This document shows positions 17,798-26,099 of a stretch of DNA of 64,000 nucleotides, one piece after another. The notes under the pieces are model-generated. The model was not told where the DNA came from, did not search any database, and saw only the letters and a list, made by a program, of their open reading frames with translations. How positions within the stretch are numbered: position 1 is the stretch's first letter; each line of letters opens with the position of its first letter. Origin of the DNA: Haloarcula salina. GTDB taxonomy: Archaea > Halobacteriota > Halobacteria > Halobacteriales > Haloarculaceae. The stretch lies in NCBI RefSeq assembly GCF_010119195.1, contig NZ_WRXL01000001.1, positions 744,001 through 808,000 on the forward strand. The letters run 5' to 3'. The position numbers and the translations under genes are program-made.

Positions 17798-18664
17798 ATG
17801 GACGAGCGGACCGCCCTCGCCGAACTCGCCGACCGCCTCCCGGACGCAGGCGACGACTGCGCCGTGGTCGACGGGCAGGTCGTCACCACCGACATGCTCC
17901 ACGAGCGGACGGACTTCCCGGACGGGACCAGCCGCTACACCGCCGGCTGGCGGGCCGTCGGGGCCTCGCTGTCGGACGTGGCCGCGATGGGGGCCGACGC
18001 GACCGCCGCGGTGGCCGCTTACGGCGCGCCGTCGTTTGACCCGGACGAGCTGGGAGCGTTCGTCGACGGCGCGCGCGACGTGTGCGAGTCGGTGGGCGGC
18101 GAATACGTCGGCGGTGACCTCGACAACCACGACGAGTTCACCGTCGCGACGACGGCGCTCGGAACGGCGAGCGATCCGATTCTCCGCTCCGGCGCGAGCC
18201 CCGGCGAGGCGGTCTGCGTGACGGGCACACTGGGTCGGTCGGCGCTCGCGCTGGCGCTGTTCGACCGCGGCGATACCGAGGGGGCGAACGCCCTCTTTCG
18301 GTTCCAGCCGCGCGTGAGGGCAGGGGTCGCTCTGCGCTCCCACGCGAGCGCGATGATGGATTCGAGCGACGGATTGGCCCGCTCGCTCCACCAGCTCGCC
18401 GAGGCCAGCGACTGCGGCTTCGCCGTCGAGGAGCCGTTACCCATCGACGAGCGGGTGGGAGCAGTCGCCGAGAGCGACGAGGAGCGTCTGGAACTCGGCG
18501 CGTTCTTCGGCGAGGACTTCGAACTCGTCTGTACGATGCCCGAGGCGGCCGTTTCGGCGGCGCGCGAGGCGACGCCCTGCCCGCTCCACCGTATCGGAAC
18601 CGTCACCGAGCGCGGCGTGACGCTCGACGGCGAGGCGCTTCCGGACCGCGGGTACTCGCACTGA
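17798..18664 (+). CDS. thiL: Thiamine-monophosphate kinase
   Basis: This 288-residue protein phosphorylates thiamine phosphate to the active cofactor thiamine diphosphate. The ATP/Mg sites DDCAVVDG (19-26), GWRAVGASLSDVAAMGA and GGDL fit ThiL, as do MMDSSDGLARSL and the C-terminal GEDFELVCT. The open frame extends far upstream, but the family starts near MDERTALAEL, so the ATG at 17798 is right. Confidence 0.94.
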   Translation: MDERTALAELADRLPDAGDDCAVVDGQVVTTDMLHERTDFPDGTSRYTAGWRAVGASLSDVAAMGADATAAVAAYGAPSFDPDELGAFVDGARDVCESVGGEYVGGDLDNHDEFTVATTALGTASDPILRSGASPGEAVCVTGTLGRSALALALFDRGDTEGANALFRFQPRVRAGVALRSHASAMMDSSDGLARSLHQLAEASDCGFAVEEPLPIDERVGAVAESDEERLELGAFFGEDFELVCTMPEAAVSAAREATPCPLHRIGTVTERGVTLDGEALPDRGYSH

Positions 18665-18685
18665 GAGAGACGGGCCGCAGGCAGC

Positions 18686-19903
18686 TCAGATCGGCGTGAT
18701 CTCGAACGGGATCGGCGTGAAGCAGGCGATCCCGAGCGCGAACGTCGTGATACCGAGGAGCGTCCGCGACCGTCCCAGCGACCGGTCGACGGTCGGGTGT
18801 GCAGGACCGGCGTAGGCCAGCCCCGTCGCGAACAGCCCCCAGAACACCCACAGTGTCCAGACGCCGAGGCCGATTGCCGCCTGCTCCTGCGTGAAGTAGA
18901 GGTAGCCAGCGAGCGCGAACAGCGCGCCCGGGACCGCAGCGGCGATGGTCTCCTGGCGCTGGCCGACGATGGCCCGGACGACGTGGCCGCCGTCGAGTTG
19001 CCCCACAGGGAGGAGGTTCAGGAAGGTGAAGAACATCCCCGCCCAGCCGGCGAAGACGATAGGGTGGATCGACTCGCGCGGGCCGAGTTCCGTACCGATT
19101 CCGAGCGCGTGGACCAGCGCTTCGAGCGCCTGAAACAGCAGGGGATAGTTGAACGTGATGACCGCGCCGGTGTCGCTGTTTGCGACTCGCTCGGGGACCG
19201 TGATGGGATCGAGCGAGAGTCCGATCACGGTCACGACGGCGGTGGCGACGAGGCCGGCGAGCGGCCCGGCGACGCCGATGTCGAACAGCGCCTCGCGATC
19301 GGGGATGCGCCCGCGGATGTTGATGACCGCACCCATCGTCCCCAGCAGCGAGGGGAACGGGATGAAGTAGGGCAGGGTCACGTCGACGCCGTGGTACCGC
19401 GCCGCGGCGTAGTGCCCGAGTTCGTGGATGCCGAGGACGCCGAGCATGGCGACCGTGAACGGCCACGCCTCGAAGATGCGAAGCGGCTCCTGCCCGACCG
19501 GGATGTAGTACCAGGTGCTCGCCCCCACGTACAGCGTGGAGGCGATCGTGGCGAGCAACAGGACGACGTTGAGCCACGGGACCCCGCCACCGGTCGCCTC
19601 GGTCGGTTCGGCCACCAGCGCGTACTGTCGTGACGGAGGCGACCGGCCCGGAACGGCGATCGGCCCGGATTCGGGTGCGTGGGCATCGGTACCGCCGTTC
19701 GTCGCTGATGCGGAGAGTCCTTCGAGCCGAACGTCGTAGCCCCGCTGGCGAAAGACCGGGCGGAGCTGTTCCACGACGGCGTCCGGCGGCACGAGCGGAT
19801 CGCCGACGTACCGCACCGTCCCGCCGGTCTGCCGGACGGACGAGACGCGGAACACGCCGGACAACTGTTCGGGCGACGGCGGGTCACCGGCGGGGCCACT
19901 CAT
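18686..19903 (-). CDS. Site-2 protease-family (M50) membrane metalloprotease
   Basis: This 405-residue intramembrane zinc protease has a soluble N-terminal domain (about 1-105), then several membrane helices with HELGH at 160-164 and a second site NLLPVGQLDGGH. The family cleaves membrane-anchored substrates such as regulators or signal-peptide remnants. It is convergent with thiL. A TATA-like element 28 bp upstream of the ATG suggests a leaderless transcript. The substrate is unknown. Confidence 0.93.
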   Translation of the reverse strand: MSGPAGDPPSPEQLSGVFRVSSVRQTGGTVRYVGDPLVPPDAVVEQLRPVFRQRGYDVRLEGLSASATNGGTDAHAPESGPIAVPGRSPPSRQYALVAEPTEATGGGVPWLNVVLLLATIASTLYVGASTWYYIPVGQEPLRIFEAWPFTVAMLGVLGIHELGHYAAARYHGVDVTLPYFIPFPSLLGTMGAVINIRGRIPDREALFDIGVAGPLAGLVATAVVTVIGLSLDPITVPERVANSDTGAVITFNYPLLFQALEALVHALGIGTELGPRESIHPIVFAGWAGMFFTFLNLLPVGQLDGGHVVRAIVGQRQETIAAAVPGALFALAGYLYFTQEQAAIGLGVWTLWVFWGLFATGLAYAGPAHPTVDRSLGRSRTLLGITTFALGIACFTPIPFEITPI

Positions 19904-19927
19904 CGACTCTCGCTACACGTCGCGGCC

Positions 19928-19936
19928 ACTAATACT
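19928..19936 (-). promoter_or_regulatory. TATA-like box of the site-2 protease gene
   Basis: The minus strand reads AGTATTAGT, centred about 28 bp before the ATG at 19903. Confidence 0.5.
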
Positions 19937-20000
19937 CCGCGAACGGCGGCACCGCTCGCGGGGAGCGAAGCGGAAAACTGACAGCGGGGGGACCAATCCG

Positions 20001-20249
20001 TTATGCCGGTTCGACGCGCCAGGTGGTCGCGCTCGTGTACGACCACTTCTCGACCTCGATCTCCGAGGCGCTGTCCTTGAGCTTGACCATCAGGGCGCCG
20101 ATCTCCTTGGGGGAGAGTCCGACTTCGTCTGCGATGAACTTGCTCTTGAAATACATCTCGCCGTCTGCGGCCTTCTCCGCGAGGAAGGACTTCAGACGCT
20201 CTTCTTTGGAGGGCTCTTCCTCGCCGGAGGGCGTTACGGTAGCGCTCAT
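20001..20249 (-). CDS. Small winged-helix protein (DUF7123-like)
   Basis: This 82-residue protein has an acidic N-terminal tail followed by a compact domain (about 18-82) with FKSKFIADEVGLSPKEIGALM, a helix-turn-helix pattern, and a C-terminal wing ending WRVEPA. It is likely DNA- or protein-binding. A GAGGTGA Shine-Dalgarno sequence lies just upstream of the ATG at 20249, and a TATA box upstream of that. It could regulate its own palindrome-rich upstream region (inference). Confidence 0.83.
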   Translation of the reverse strand: MSATVTPSGEEEPSKEERLKSFLAEKAADGEMYFKSKFIADEVGLSPKEIGALMVKLKDSASEIEVEKWSYTSATTWRVEPA

Positions 20250-20285
20250 CTGTGTCACCTCACTCACTCGTAACCCCGCTGGGAG

Positions 20286-20294
20286 TATATAAAG
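20286..20294 (-). promoter_or_regulatory. TATA box of the small winged-helix gene
   Basis: The minus strand reads CTTTATATA, placing transcription start near 20264 with a leader of about 15 nt that carries the GAGGTGA ribosome-binding site. Confidence 0.65.
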
Positions 20295-20310
20295 AAGGGA
20301 ACCTTCAGGT

Positions 20311-20337
20311 CGATTCGGCCACTTTCAGGCCAAATCG
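20311..20337. repeat. Inverted repeat upstream of the winged-helix gene
   Basis: Arms CGATTCGGCC (20311-20320) and GGCCAAATCG (20328-20337) match at 9 of 10 positions around a 7-bp spacer. The element lies directly upstream of the TATA box at 20286-20294 and is a candidate operator. Confidence 0.7.
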
Positions 20338-20339
20338 GA

Positions 20340-20357
20340 GTAAAACGCACGTTTTAC
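20340..20357. repeat. Perfect 8+8 palindrome GTAAAACG..CGTTTTAC
   Basis: Two perfect 8-bp arms flank a CA spacer, 3 bp from the preceding inverted repeat. Related ACGTTT motifs recur at about 20360 and 20379. The arrangement looks like a cluster of operator half-sites. Confidence 0.75.
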
Positions 20358-20572
20358 AAACGTTCCAGAGTTCTTTAGACGTTTTATCGGCTGATTTCAG
20401 GCGGTCTCTCTGACTACGGCCCAACCCATTTTTTCGGGTCTGTAAAAGCAGAATATCACTTACGCTCGGCCGAGTAAACGGTATAAATCGCCGGTAGCGG
20501 CCCCGTCACCGTCAGACGCTCGTCAGCCAGCGCCGGCCCAGGCACAGACGCCAGCGAGAGGTCTTGACAACC

Positions 20573-20580
20573 CTTAAGAG
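20573..20580 (+). promoter_or_regulatory. TATA box of pyrH
   Basis: CTTAAGAG is centred about 28 bp before the ATG at 20604. This predicts a leaderless transcript and fixes that ATG over one 24 bp upstream. Confidence 0.6.
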
Positions 20581-20603
20581 TGCATCGCGGTTACGCCGGG
20601 CTA

Positions 20604-21290
20604 ATGAAAGTCGTCGTCTCAGTCGGCGGAAGCGTACTGGCCCCGGACCTCGATTCGGACCGGGTAGCTGCCTACGCGGACGCCATTCACTCGCTCGACG
20701 CACAGGGACACACGCTCGGAACGGTCGTCGGCGGCGGTCCGACCGCCCGCGACTACATCGAGAGCGCCCGCGAGCTGGGTGCCAACGAGATCGAACTCGA
20801 CCAGCTCGGTATCGCCGTGACCCGGCTGAACGGCCGGCTCCTCATCGCCGCGCTCGACGACCGGGCCGCGCCGACGCCGGCCGAGAGCTACGACGAGGGC
20901 CGCGAGGCGATCCGGCGCGGTGACATCCCCGTCCTGGGCGGCATCGTCGCCGCGCAGACGACCGACGCCGTGGCCGCGGCCTTCGCCGAGTACGTCGGCG
21001 CTGACCTGCTCGTCTACGCCACGTCCGTCCCGGGCGTCTACGACGCGGACCCCAACGACGAGGAGGAGGCGACCCGGTTCGACGAACTGGGAGCGAGCGA
21101 GCTCGTCGACGTGATCGCCGACATCGAGATGGACGCCGGCAGCAGCGCGCCGGTCGACCTCCTCGCGGCGAAGATCATCCAGCGGTCGGGCATTCGAACG
21201 GTCGTGCTCGACGGGACGGACCCCGAGCGCGTCGTCAGGGCGGTCGAGGACGACGACTTCGACGGGACCGAGATCCTCCCGGAGGCGTAG
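20604..21290 (+). CDS. pyrH: UMP kinase
   Basis: This 228-residue amino-acid-kinase-family enzyme phosphorylates UMP to UDP in pyrimidine nucleotide synthesis. The N-terminal VVVSVGGSVLAP, the GGGPTARDYI loop and the uridylate-specific GADLLVYATSVPGVYDADPN segment fit archaeal PyrH. Its stop codon directly abuts the lysS ATG, so the two are co-transcribed. Confidence 0.95.
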   Translation: MKVVVSVGGSVLAPDLDSDRVAAYADAIHSLDAQGHTLGTVVGGGPTARDYIESARELGANEIELDQLGIAVTRLNGRLLIAALDDRAAPTPAESYDEGREAIRRGDIPVLGGIVAAQTTDAVAAAFAEYVGADLLVYATSVPGVYDADPNDEEEATRFDELGASELVDVIADIEMDAGSSAPVDLLAAKIIQRSGIRTVVLDGTDPERVVRAVEDDDFDGTEILPEA

Positions 21291-22928
21291 ATGGCCGAAG
21301 ACCCCTACGAGGTCGGGCGCGGCGGCACGCGCGCGTTCTGGGCGGACTCGGTCGCCGACGCCGTCGAGGCGCGCGATCCCGATGACCCCATCGTCATCAA
21401 GGGCGGCGTCTCGCCCTCGGGCGTGCCTCACATCGGCCACTTCAACGAGATCATGCGCGGGTACTACGTCGCCGAGGCCCTGCGCGACCGCGGCCACGAG
21501 GTCCGGCAGGTGTTCACCGCCGACGACAAGGACCGCCTGCGGAAGGTCCCCCGCCAGCTGGCCGACCTCGACTGGAACGTCGTCGGCCTCGGCGAGGTCG
21601 ACGCCGGCGCGCTCGGCCGGAATCTCGGGAAGCCCTACACGGACATCCCGGACCCGTTCGGCTGCTGTGACTCTTACGGCGCGCACTTCACGACGCTCCT
21701 GCAGCAGAGCGCCGACCTGGTCGGCGTCGACGTGGAGTTCGTCTCCAACACCGAACTGTACGCCGACGGGGAGTTCGAGGCAGTCACGCGCCGCGTCCTC
21801 GAACGCGCGGACCGTGCCCGCGAGGTGCTCGCCGAGTACCAGAACAAGGTCGACGACGACTACGTCCCGTTCCTGCCCCAGTGCGCCGAGTGCGGGAAGC
21901 TCACCGAGGGCGTCACCGCGGTCGACCTCGACGCCGGCGAGGTCAGCTACGTCTGCGAGGACGTGGAGGCCGGCGACCAGACCATCGAGGGCTGTGGCCA
22001 CGAGGGGACGGCGACGCTCCGCGACGGGAAGCTCCCGTGGCGCTTCGAGTGGCCCGGGCAGTGGGAGCTGCTCGGCGTCGACTTCGAGCCGTTCGGGAAG
22101 GACCACGCCGAGGGCTCCTGGCCATCCGGCGAGGACATCGCCGAGAACGTCCTCGACATTCAGCCGCCCGTCCCGATGGTGTACGAGTGGTTCACGCTCG
22201 ACGGCGAACCGCTCTCCTCGTCCTCGGGCAACGTCGTCACCGTCGACGAGGTGCTCGACATCCTCGAGCCGGAGGTGTTCCGGTACTTCTTCGTGAAGGA
22301 CCCGCGCAAGCAGCGGGACTTCTCCGTCGAGCACGTCGACCAGCTCGTCGACGAGTTCGACCGGTTCGAGCGGCGGTACTTCGATGAGGTCGAGACCGAC
22401 GCGGACGAGCGCGAACTCGCCGAGCGGGCGTACCCGATGGTCGTGGACGACCCTCGAGAGGAACGCGTTCGCATCCCCTACACGTTCGCCGCGGTGCTGG
22501 GGATGACCGACGACCCCGACCTGCGCGAGGAGATCGCCCGCAAGGAGGGCCACATCCCCGACGACGCGCCGGAGTGGGCCGTCGAGGCGGCGCTCGCCCG
22601 CGTCGAGCGCGCTCGCGAGTGGGCGCGGCGCACGGACAACGAGTTCAACTACGAACTGAAGCGCGCGGAGCTGCCCGAAGCGGAATTCGACGACGCGACG
22701 GCGGCGGCGCTCGACGAACTGGCCAACTTCGTCGCGGAGGGCCACGACGGCGAGGCGATCCAGGGCGAGATCTACGAGACGGCGAAGCGAAACGACATCG
22801 ACATCGGCGAGTTCTTCTCCGCGGGCTACCGGCTGCTGTTCGACGACACCGAGGGGCCGCAACTCGGCCCGTTCATCGCCAAGCTCGACCAGCAGTTCGT
22901 CGTCGACCGGCTCCGGCGAGAGCGGTAG
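21291..22928 (+). CDS. lysS: Lysyl-tRNA synthetase, class I
   Basis: This 545-residue synthetase is of the archaeal class I type, not the class II type of most bacteria. It has HIGH at 47-50 and the degenerate KMSKS equivalent LSSSSGN. Two Cys pairs (CAEC, then CED..GCGH, about residues 199-243) suggest a zinc-binding insert. It forms an operon with pyrH, with no intergenic base. Confidence 0.95.
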   Translation: MAEDPYEVGRGGTRAFWADSVADAVEARDPDDPIVIKGGVSPSGVPHIGHFNEIMRGYYVAEALRDRGHEVRQVFTADDKDRLRKVPRQLADLDWNVVGLGEVDAGALGRNLGKPYTDIPDPFGCCDSYGAHFTTLLQQSADLVGVDVEFVSNTELYADGEFEAVTRRVLERADRAREVLAEYQNKVDDDYVPFLPQCAECGKLTEGVTAVDLDAGEVSYVCEDVEAGDQTIEGCGHEGTATLRDGKLPWRFEWPGQWELLGVDFEPFGKDHAEGSWPSGEDIAENVLDIQPPVPMVYEWFTLDGEPLSSSSGNVVTVDEVLDILEPEVFRYFFVKDPRKQRDFSVEHVDQLVDEFDRFERRYFDEVETDADERELAERAYPMVVDDPREERVRIPYTFAAVLGMTDDPDLREEIARKEGHIPDDAPEWAVEAALARVERAREWARRTDNEFNYELKRAELPEAEFDDATAAALDELANFVAEGHDGEAIQGEIYETAKRNDIDIGEFFSAGYRLLFDDTEGPQLGPFIAKLDQQFVVDRLRRER

Positions 22929-22988
22929 TCCTGCAAAATCAGCCGGTAAGAACGGCTTACTCGACCGTTCATCCCCGCGTTCGACTGC

Positions 22989-23165
22989 TCAGGCAGACGG
23001 CTCTCGCTCGGTGAGTCGCTCGAACATCGGTCCGAGGTGCTCGTCGTAACATTGCCGGCAGACGTACGCCTCGACGACGCCCGCCTCGCTCCGCGTGTGA
23101 ACCATCGCGTGGACGGTCGCGTCGAACGGAACGGTCTCGCCGCAGATACCGCAGTCTTCTGTCAT
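22989..23165 (-). CDS. 58-residue zinc-finger protein
   Basis: This small protein has CGIC (5-8) and CRQC (36-39), the two knuckles of a treble-clef or zinc-ribbon fold, with an HxxxxH segment between (His19 and His23) and a charged C-terminal tail. It is convergent with lysS and upstream of the Usp gene on the same strand. Codon use is typical of the genome. It is too short for most gene callers. I know no function; nucleic-acid or protein binding is plausible. Confidence 0.8.
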   Translation of the reverse strand: MTEDCGICGETVPFDATVHAMVHTRSEAGVVEAYVCRQCYDEHLGPMFERLTEREPSA

Positions 23166-23312
23166 CGGCTGGCACCACTGTGAGTGATGATCTCAATACC
23201 CAAAGAACGGGTGGATGGTTTTCTCGGAGGTGACCGATTCAGGGAGCCACTACGGGCGAGAGCCGGCGTGGCAGCCGGCGGGGTCGCTCACCGCCTTCGG
23301 GGCTGCGATCCG

Positions 23313-24194
23313 TCACTCACGGCTGTTCACCACCAGCACCGGCACGTCGATGTTGCGGAGCAACCGGGAAGTGACGCTCCCCAGCAGCTGGCGTTTCAGG
23401 TTCGACCGCCCGTGGGACCCCATGACCACGAGGTCGACGTCGTTGGTGTAGACGTACTCGCGAATTCCGACGGCGACGCCGTCGAGCGACGCGGTTCGAT
23501 TGACGGCGGTCTCCACCGACACGTCCGGAGCGCTGGCCGCGAGGTCCTCGGCGACGGCGTCGACGGCCTCTCGACCCTCCCGTTCGAGTCGCTCGACGAA
23601 CTCGTCTTCCAGGCCGCCGGCGTTGAACGCCCCGCCCGCGGCCTGCAGGTCGACGACGCTGAGGACGTGGAGGGCCGCGCCGTACTGGGAGGCGACCGCA
23701 CCCCCGTGGGGCGTCGCGACCTCGGCGTTCGCGCTCCCGTCGGTCGGGACGAGGACCCGCGAGTAGTCGCCGGTCGGTTCGGCGTCGGCGGGGACGACGA
23801 GCACGGGGACCGCGACGTGCTGGACGACGTGCTCGGTCACGCCCCCGAGGAGCCGTTTTCCCAGCCCCGTCGCTCCCTGCCGGCCGAGGACGAGCAGCGA
23901 GGCGTCCGTCTCGCGAACGTGCTTGCTGATCTCGGCCCCGGGTCTGCCGTCGAGGAGCGTCGTCGAGACGGACCGATCGCCGGCGAGGGCCGCGGTTTCG
24001 GCGAGGATCGACTCGCCGCGCTCCCTGAGCCGCTCGCGTTCCCCCGACGACTTGGTGAGACGCAGGGAGCGATGTTCGACGACGTGGACGACCTCGACCG
24101 ACGCGCCGAAGCGGCGAGCCAGATCGAAGCCACGCTTCGCTGCCCGCTCGGCCTCCTCGCTCCCGTCGACGGCGATCACGATGTGTTCGTACAT
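23313..24194 (-). CDS. Universal stress protein, tandem UspA domains
   Basis: This 293-residue protein holds two UspA domains (about 1-140 and 145-293). Both keep the nucleotide-binding glycine pattern: GRQGATGLGKRLLGGVTEH in the first and GSHGRSNLKRQLLGSVTSR in the second, so both may bind ATP. Such proteins are linked to stress adaptation; the precise target is unknown. It is divergent from the second site-2 protease. Confidence 0.94.
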   Translation of the reverse strand: MYEHIVIAVDGSEEAERAAKRGFDLARRFGASVEVVHVVEHRSLRLTKSSGERERLRERGESILAETAALAGDRSVSTTLLDGRPGAEISKHVRETDASLLVLGRQGATGLGKRLLGGVTEHVVQHVAVPVLVVPADAEPTGDYSRVLVPTDGSANAEVATPHGGAVASQYGAALHVLSVVDLQAAGGAFNAGGLEDEFVERLEREGREAVDAVAEDLAASAPDVSVETAVNRTASLDGVAVGIREYVYTNDVDLVVMGSHGRSNLKRQLLGSVTSRLLRNIDVPVLVVNSRE

Positions 24195-24288
24195 TGGCTG
24201 GCGGTTCGACGGCCAGCCCCTTCACCGTTTGCCGACGGCGGTGCCCCAAACCAAACCCTCTTGCTTGGGTGGACCGTCCTTCTGACAA

Positions 24289-26055
24289 ATGGTGAGCACG
24301 CTGACGTGGGTCCTCGCTGGCCTGGTTGCGTACACCCTCCTCGCGATGGCGTTGCAGTCCCGCGGCGTCGTGCCCGAGTACGTCCGCTTCAGCGGCCCGA
24401 TAACGACGATCCACACGCAGAAAGGCAAAGCCGTGCTGAACTGGCTCGCCCGACCGAAGCGGGCCTGGCGGGCGTGGGGCAACCTCGGCGTGGGCTTCGG
24501 CCTCGTCGTGATGGTCGGCTCCTTCCTGCTGGTCGCGCTCGGGGCCTACCAGGCGATCGTCGACCCCCAGCCCTCGGCACTGAACGAACCGCGGAACGCG
24601 CTCGCGATCCCCGGCGTCAACGACTTCCTCCCGCTGTCGGTCGCCCCCGAGATCGTCCTCGGCCTGCTGCTCGGCCTCGTCGTCCACGAAGGCGGCCACG
24701 GCCTGTTCTGCCGGGTCGAGGACATCGACATCGAGTCGATGGGGCTGGCGCTGCTCGCGATCGTTCCCGTCGGCGCGTTCGTCGAACCCGACGAGGACGA
24801 ACTTCTGCGCGCCGACCGCGGCGCCCAGGTCCGGATGTACACGGCGGGCGTGACGAACAACTTCGCGCTGGCACTCGTCGCGTTACTCCTCCTGTTCGGA
24901 CCGATCGCCGGCTCCATCGCCGTCGTCGACGGCGTCCCGGTCGGTGGCGCGCTCAGGGGCGCACCGGCGGACCAGGCCGGCATCGGCTCGGGCGACGTCA
25001 TCACGGCCATCGACGGCCAGCCGGTCGCGAACGGACAGGAACTCGAACGGGCGCTGGCCGAGAGCGACGCGCAGACGGTCGAGGTGTCCAGGCGAAACGC
25101 CGCGCCGGTGACGGTCGAGCGGTCCGTGGTCGTCTCGGCCGCGCTTCAGAGCGCCCCGCTGGGGACCGGGGACACCGTCGTCTCGGTCAACGACTCCGCG
25201 GTCGCGACCGGGAGCGGCTTCGAGCGGGCCGCCCGGAACCACACCGTCGCGACGCTCCAGACGGAGTCCGGCGAGTCGGTCACGACTCCGCTCGGCGCGT
25301 ACGTCCTGGTCGTCGAGGACAGCCCGCTCGACCAGGCCGGCGGCCCCGGCGGAGAGTCGATGATCATCACCGCCGTCGACGGCCAGCGAACCCATAGCGG
25401 AAGCGCGCTCGTCGACGCGCTCGACGGCCGCGAACCGGGCGACAGCGTGACTGTCGTCGGGTACGTCGACGGCCAGCGTGAGACGTTCGACGTGACGCTC
25501 GGCGAGAGCGACACCAGCGACGACGGCATCGTCGGCATCAGCATCCAGCGGGGCATCAGCGGGATGCAGGTCAGCGACTTCGGCATCGATGCCTACCCCG
25601 CCGCCGCGTTCCTCGAGTTCCTGGGCGGGTCGCCGGACGCCCCCACGTCCGTCTCCGATTTCTCGTTCGCCCAGCGGGTGTTCAGCACGCTCTTGCTCCC
25701 CTTCATCGGCGTCGCCGGCGGCTTCGGCTACAACTTCGCCGGTTTCACCGGTATCGCCGCGAACTTCTTCACCGTCGAGGGCCCGCTGGCCGCGCTCGGG
25801 ACGACGCCGGTGTTCCTGCTGGCGAACGTCCTGTTCTGGACCGGCTGGATCAACCTCGTCATCGGCCAGTTCAACCTCATCCCGACCTTCCCGCTCGACG
25901 GCGGTCACATCCTCCGGGCCGCCACCGAATCGTTCGTCTCCCGGCTGCCCGTCTCGGACGCCCGTCGGCTGACGACGGCCGTCTCGGTCGCCGTCACGGT
26001 GTCGATGATCGCGGGCCTCCTGCTGATGGTGTTCGGGCCGCGGCTGCTCGCGTAA
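24289..26055 (+). CDS. Site-2 protease with PDZ domains (M50)
   Basis: This 588-residue membrane protease has HEGGH at 133-137 for zinc binding and a second metal site FPLDGGH near residue 540. Between them are two or more PDZ-like modules (for example [20 protein letters not shown], about 225-245), which in this family gate access to substrate. There are about seven membrane helices. It differs clearly from the paralogue at 18686-19903, which lacks PDZ. The target is unknown. Confidence 0.94.
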   Translation: MVSTLTWVLAGLVAYTLLAMALQSRGVVPEYVRFSGPITTIHTQKGKAVLNWLARPKRAWRAWGNLGVGFGLVVMVGSFLLVALGAYQAIVDPQPSALNEPRNALAIPGVNDFLPLSVAPEIVLGLLLGLVVHEGGHGLFCRVEDIDIESMGLALLAIVPVGAFVEPDEDELLRADRGAQVRMYTAGVTNNFALALVALLLLFGPIAGSIAVVDGVPVGGALRGAPADQAGIGSGDVITAIDGQPVANGQELERALAESDAQTVEVSRRNAAPVTVERSVVVSAALQSAPLGTGDTVVSVNDSAVATGSGFERAARNHTVATLQTESGESVTTPLGAYVLVVEDSPLDQAGGPGGESMIITAVDGQRTHSGSALVDALDGREPGDSVTVVGYVDGQRETFDVTLGESDTSDDGIVGISIQRGISGMQVSDFGIDAYPAAAFLEFLGGSPDAPTSVSDFSFAQRVFSTLLLPFIGVAGGFGYNFAGFTGIAANFFTVEGPLAALGTTPVFLLANVLFWTGWINLVIGQFNLIPTFPLDGGHILRAATESFVSRLPVSDARRLTTAVSVAVTVSMIAGLLLMVFGPRLLA

Positions 26056-26070
26056 GGGGTTTCGTTACCC

Positions 26071-26077
26071 ATTTACT
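26071..26077 (+). promoter_or_regulatory. TATA box of argS
   Basis: ATTTACT is centred about 26 bp before the ATG at 26100, giving a leaderless transcript. Confidence 0.5.
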
Positions 26078-26099
26078 CCCCGCCGCGAAAGCCGGGCGT

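Larger units (their letters stand above)
20250..20603. other. 354-bp divergent intergenic region, no gene seen
   Basis: The region separates the small winged-helix gene (minus) from pyrH (plus). It is richer in A/T than its surroundings at 20280-20490 and holds two TATA boxes at its ends, two inverted repeats, and repeated TTCAGG words (20304, 20325, 20395). A further TATA-like GTATAAAT at 20480-20487 on the plus strand could drive a leadered pyrH transcript or a short RNA. I find no tRNA fold or credible ORF. Confidence 0.6.

Noticed and set aside
20426-20441. ACCC-TTTTTT-GGGT hairpin as a terminator
   Set aside because: The stem is only four base pairs and the T-run lies in the loop, not after it; no gene end is close enough.
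20400-20600. tRNA or other structured RNA gene in the pyrH upstream region
   Set aside because: There is no cloverleaf, T-loop GTTCRA box or acceptor pairing; only GC-rich repeats and short hairpins are seen.
20619-22862. 747-codon open frame opposite pyrH-lysS
   Set aside because: It spans two real genes on the other strand and has the Val/Arg/Asp/Leu-rich composition of an antisense shadow.
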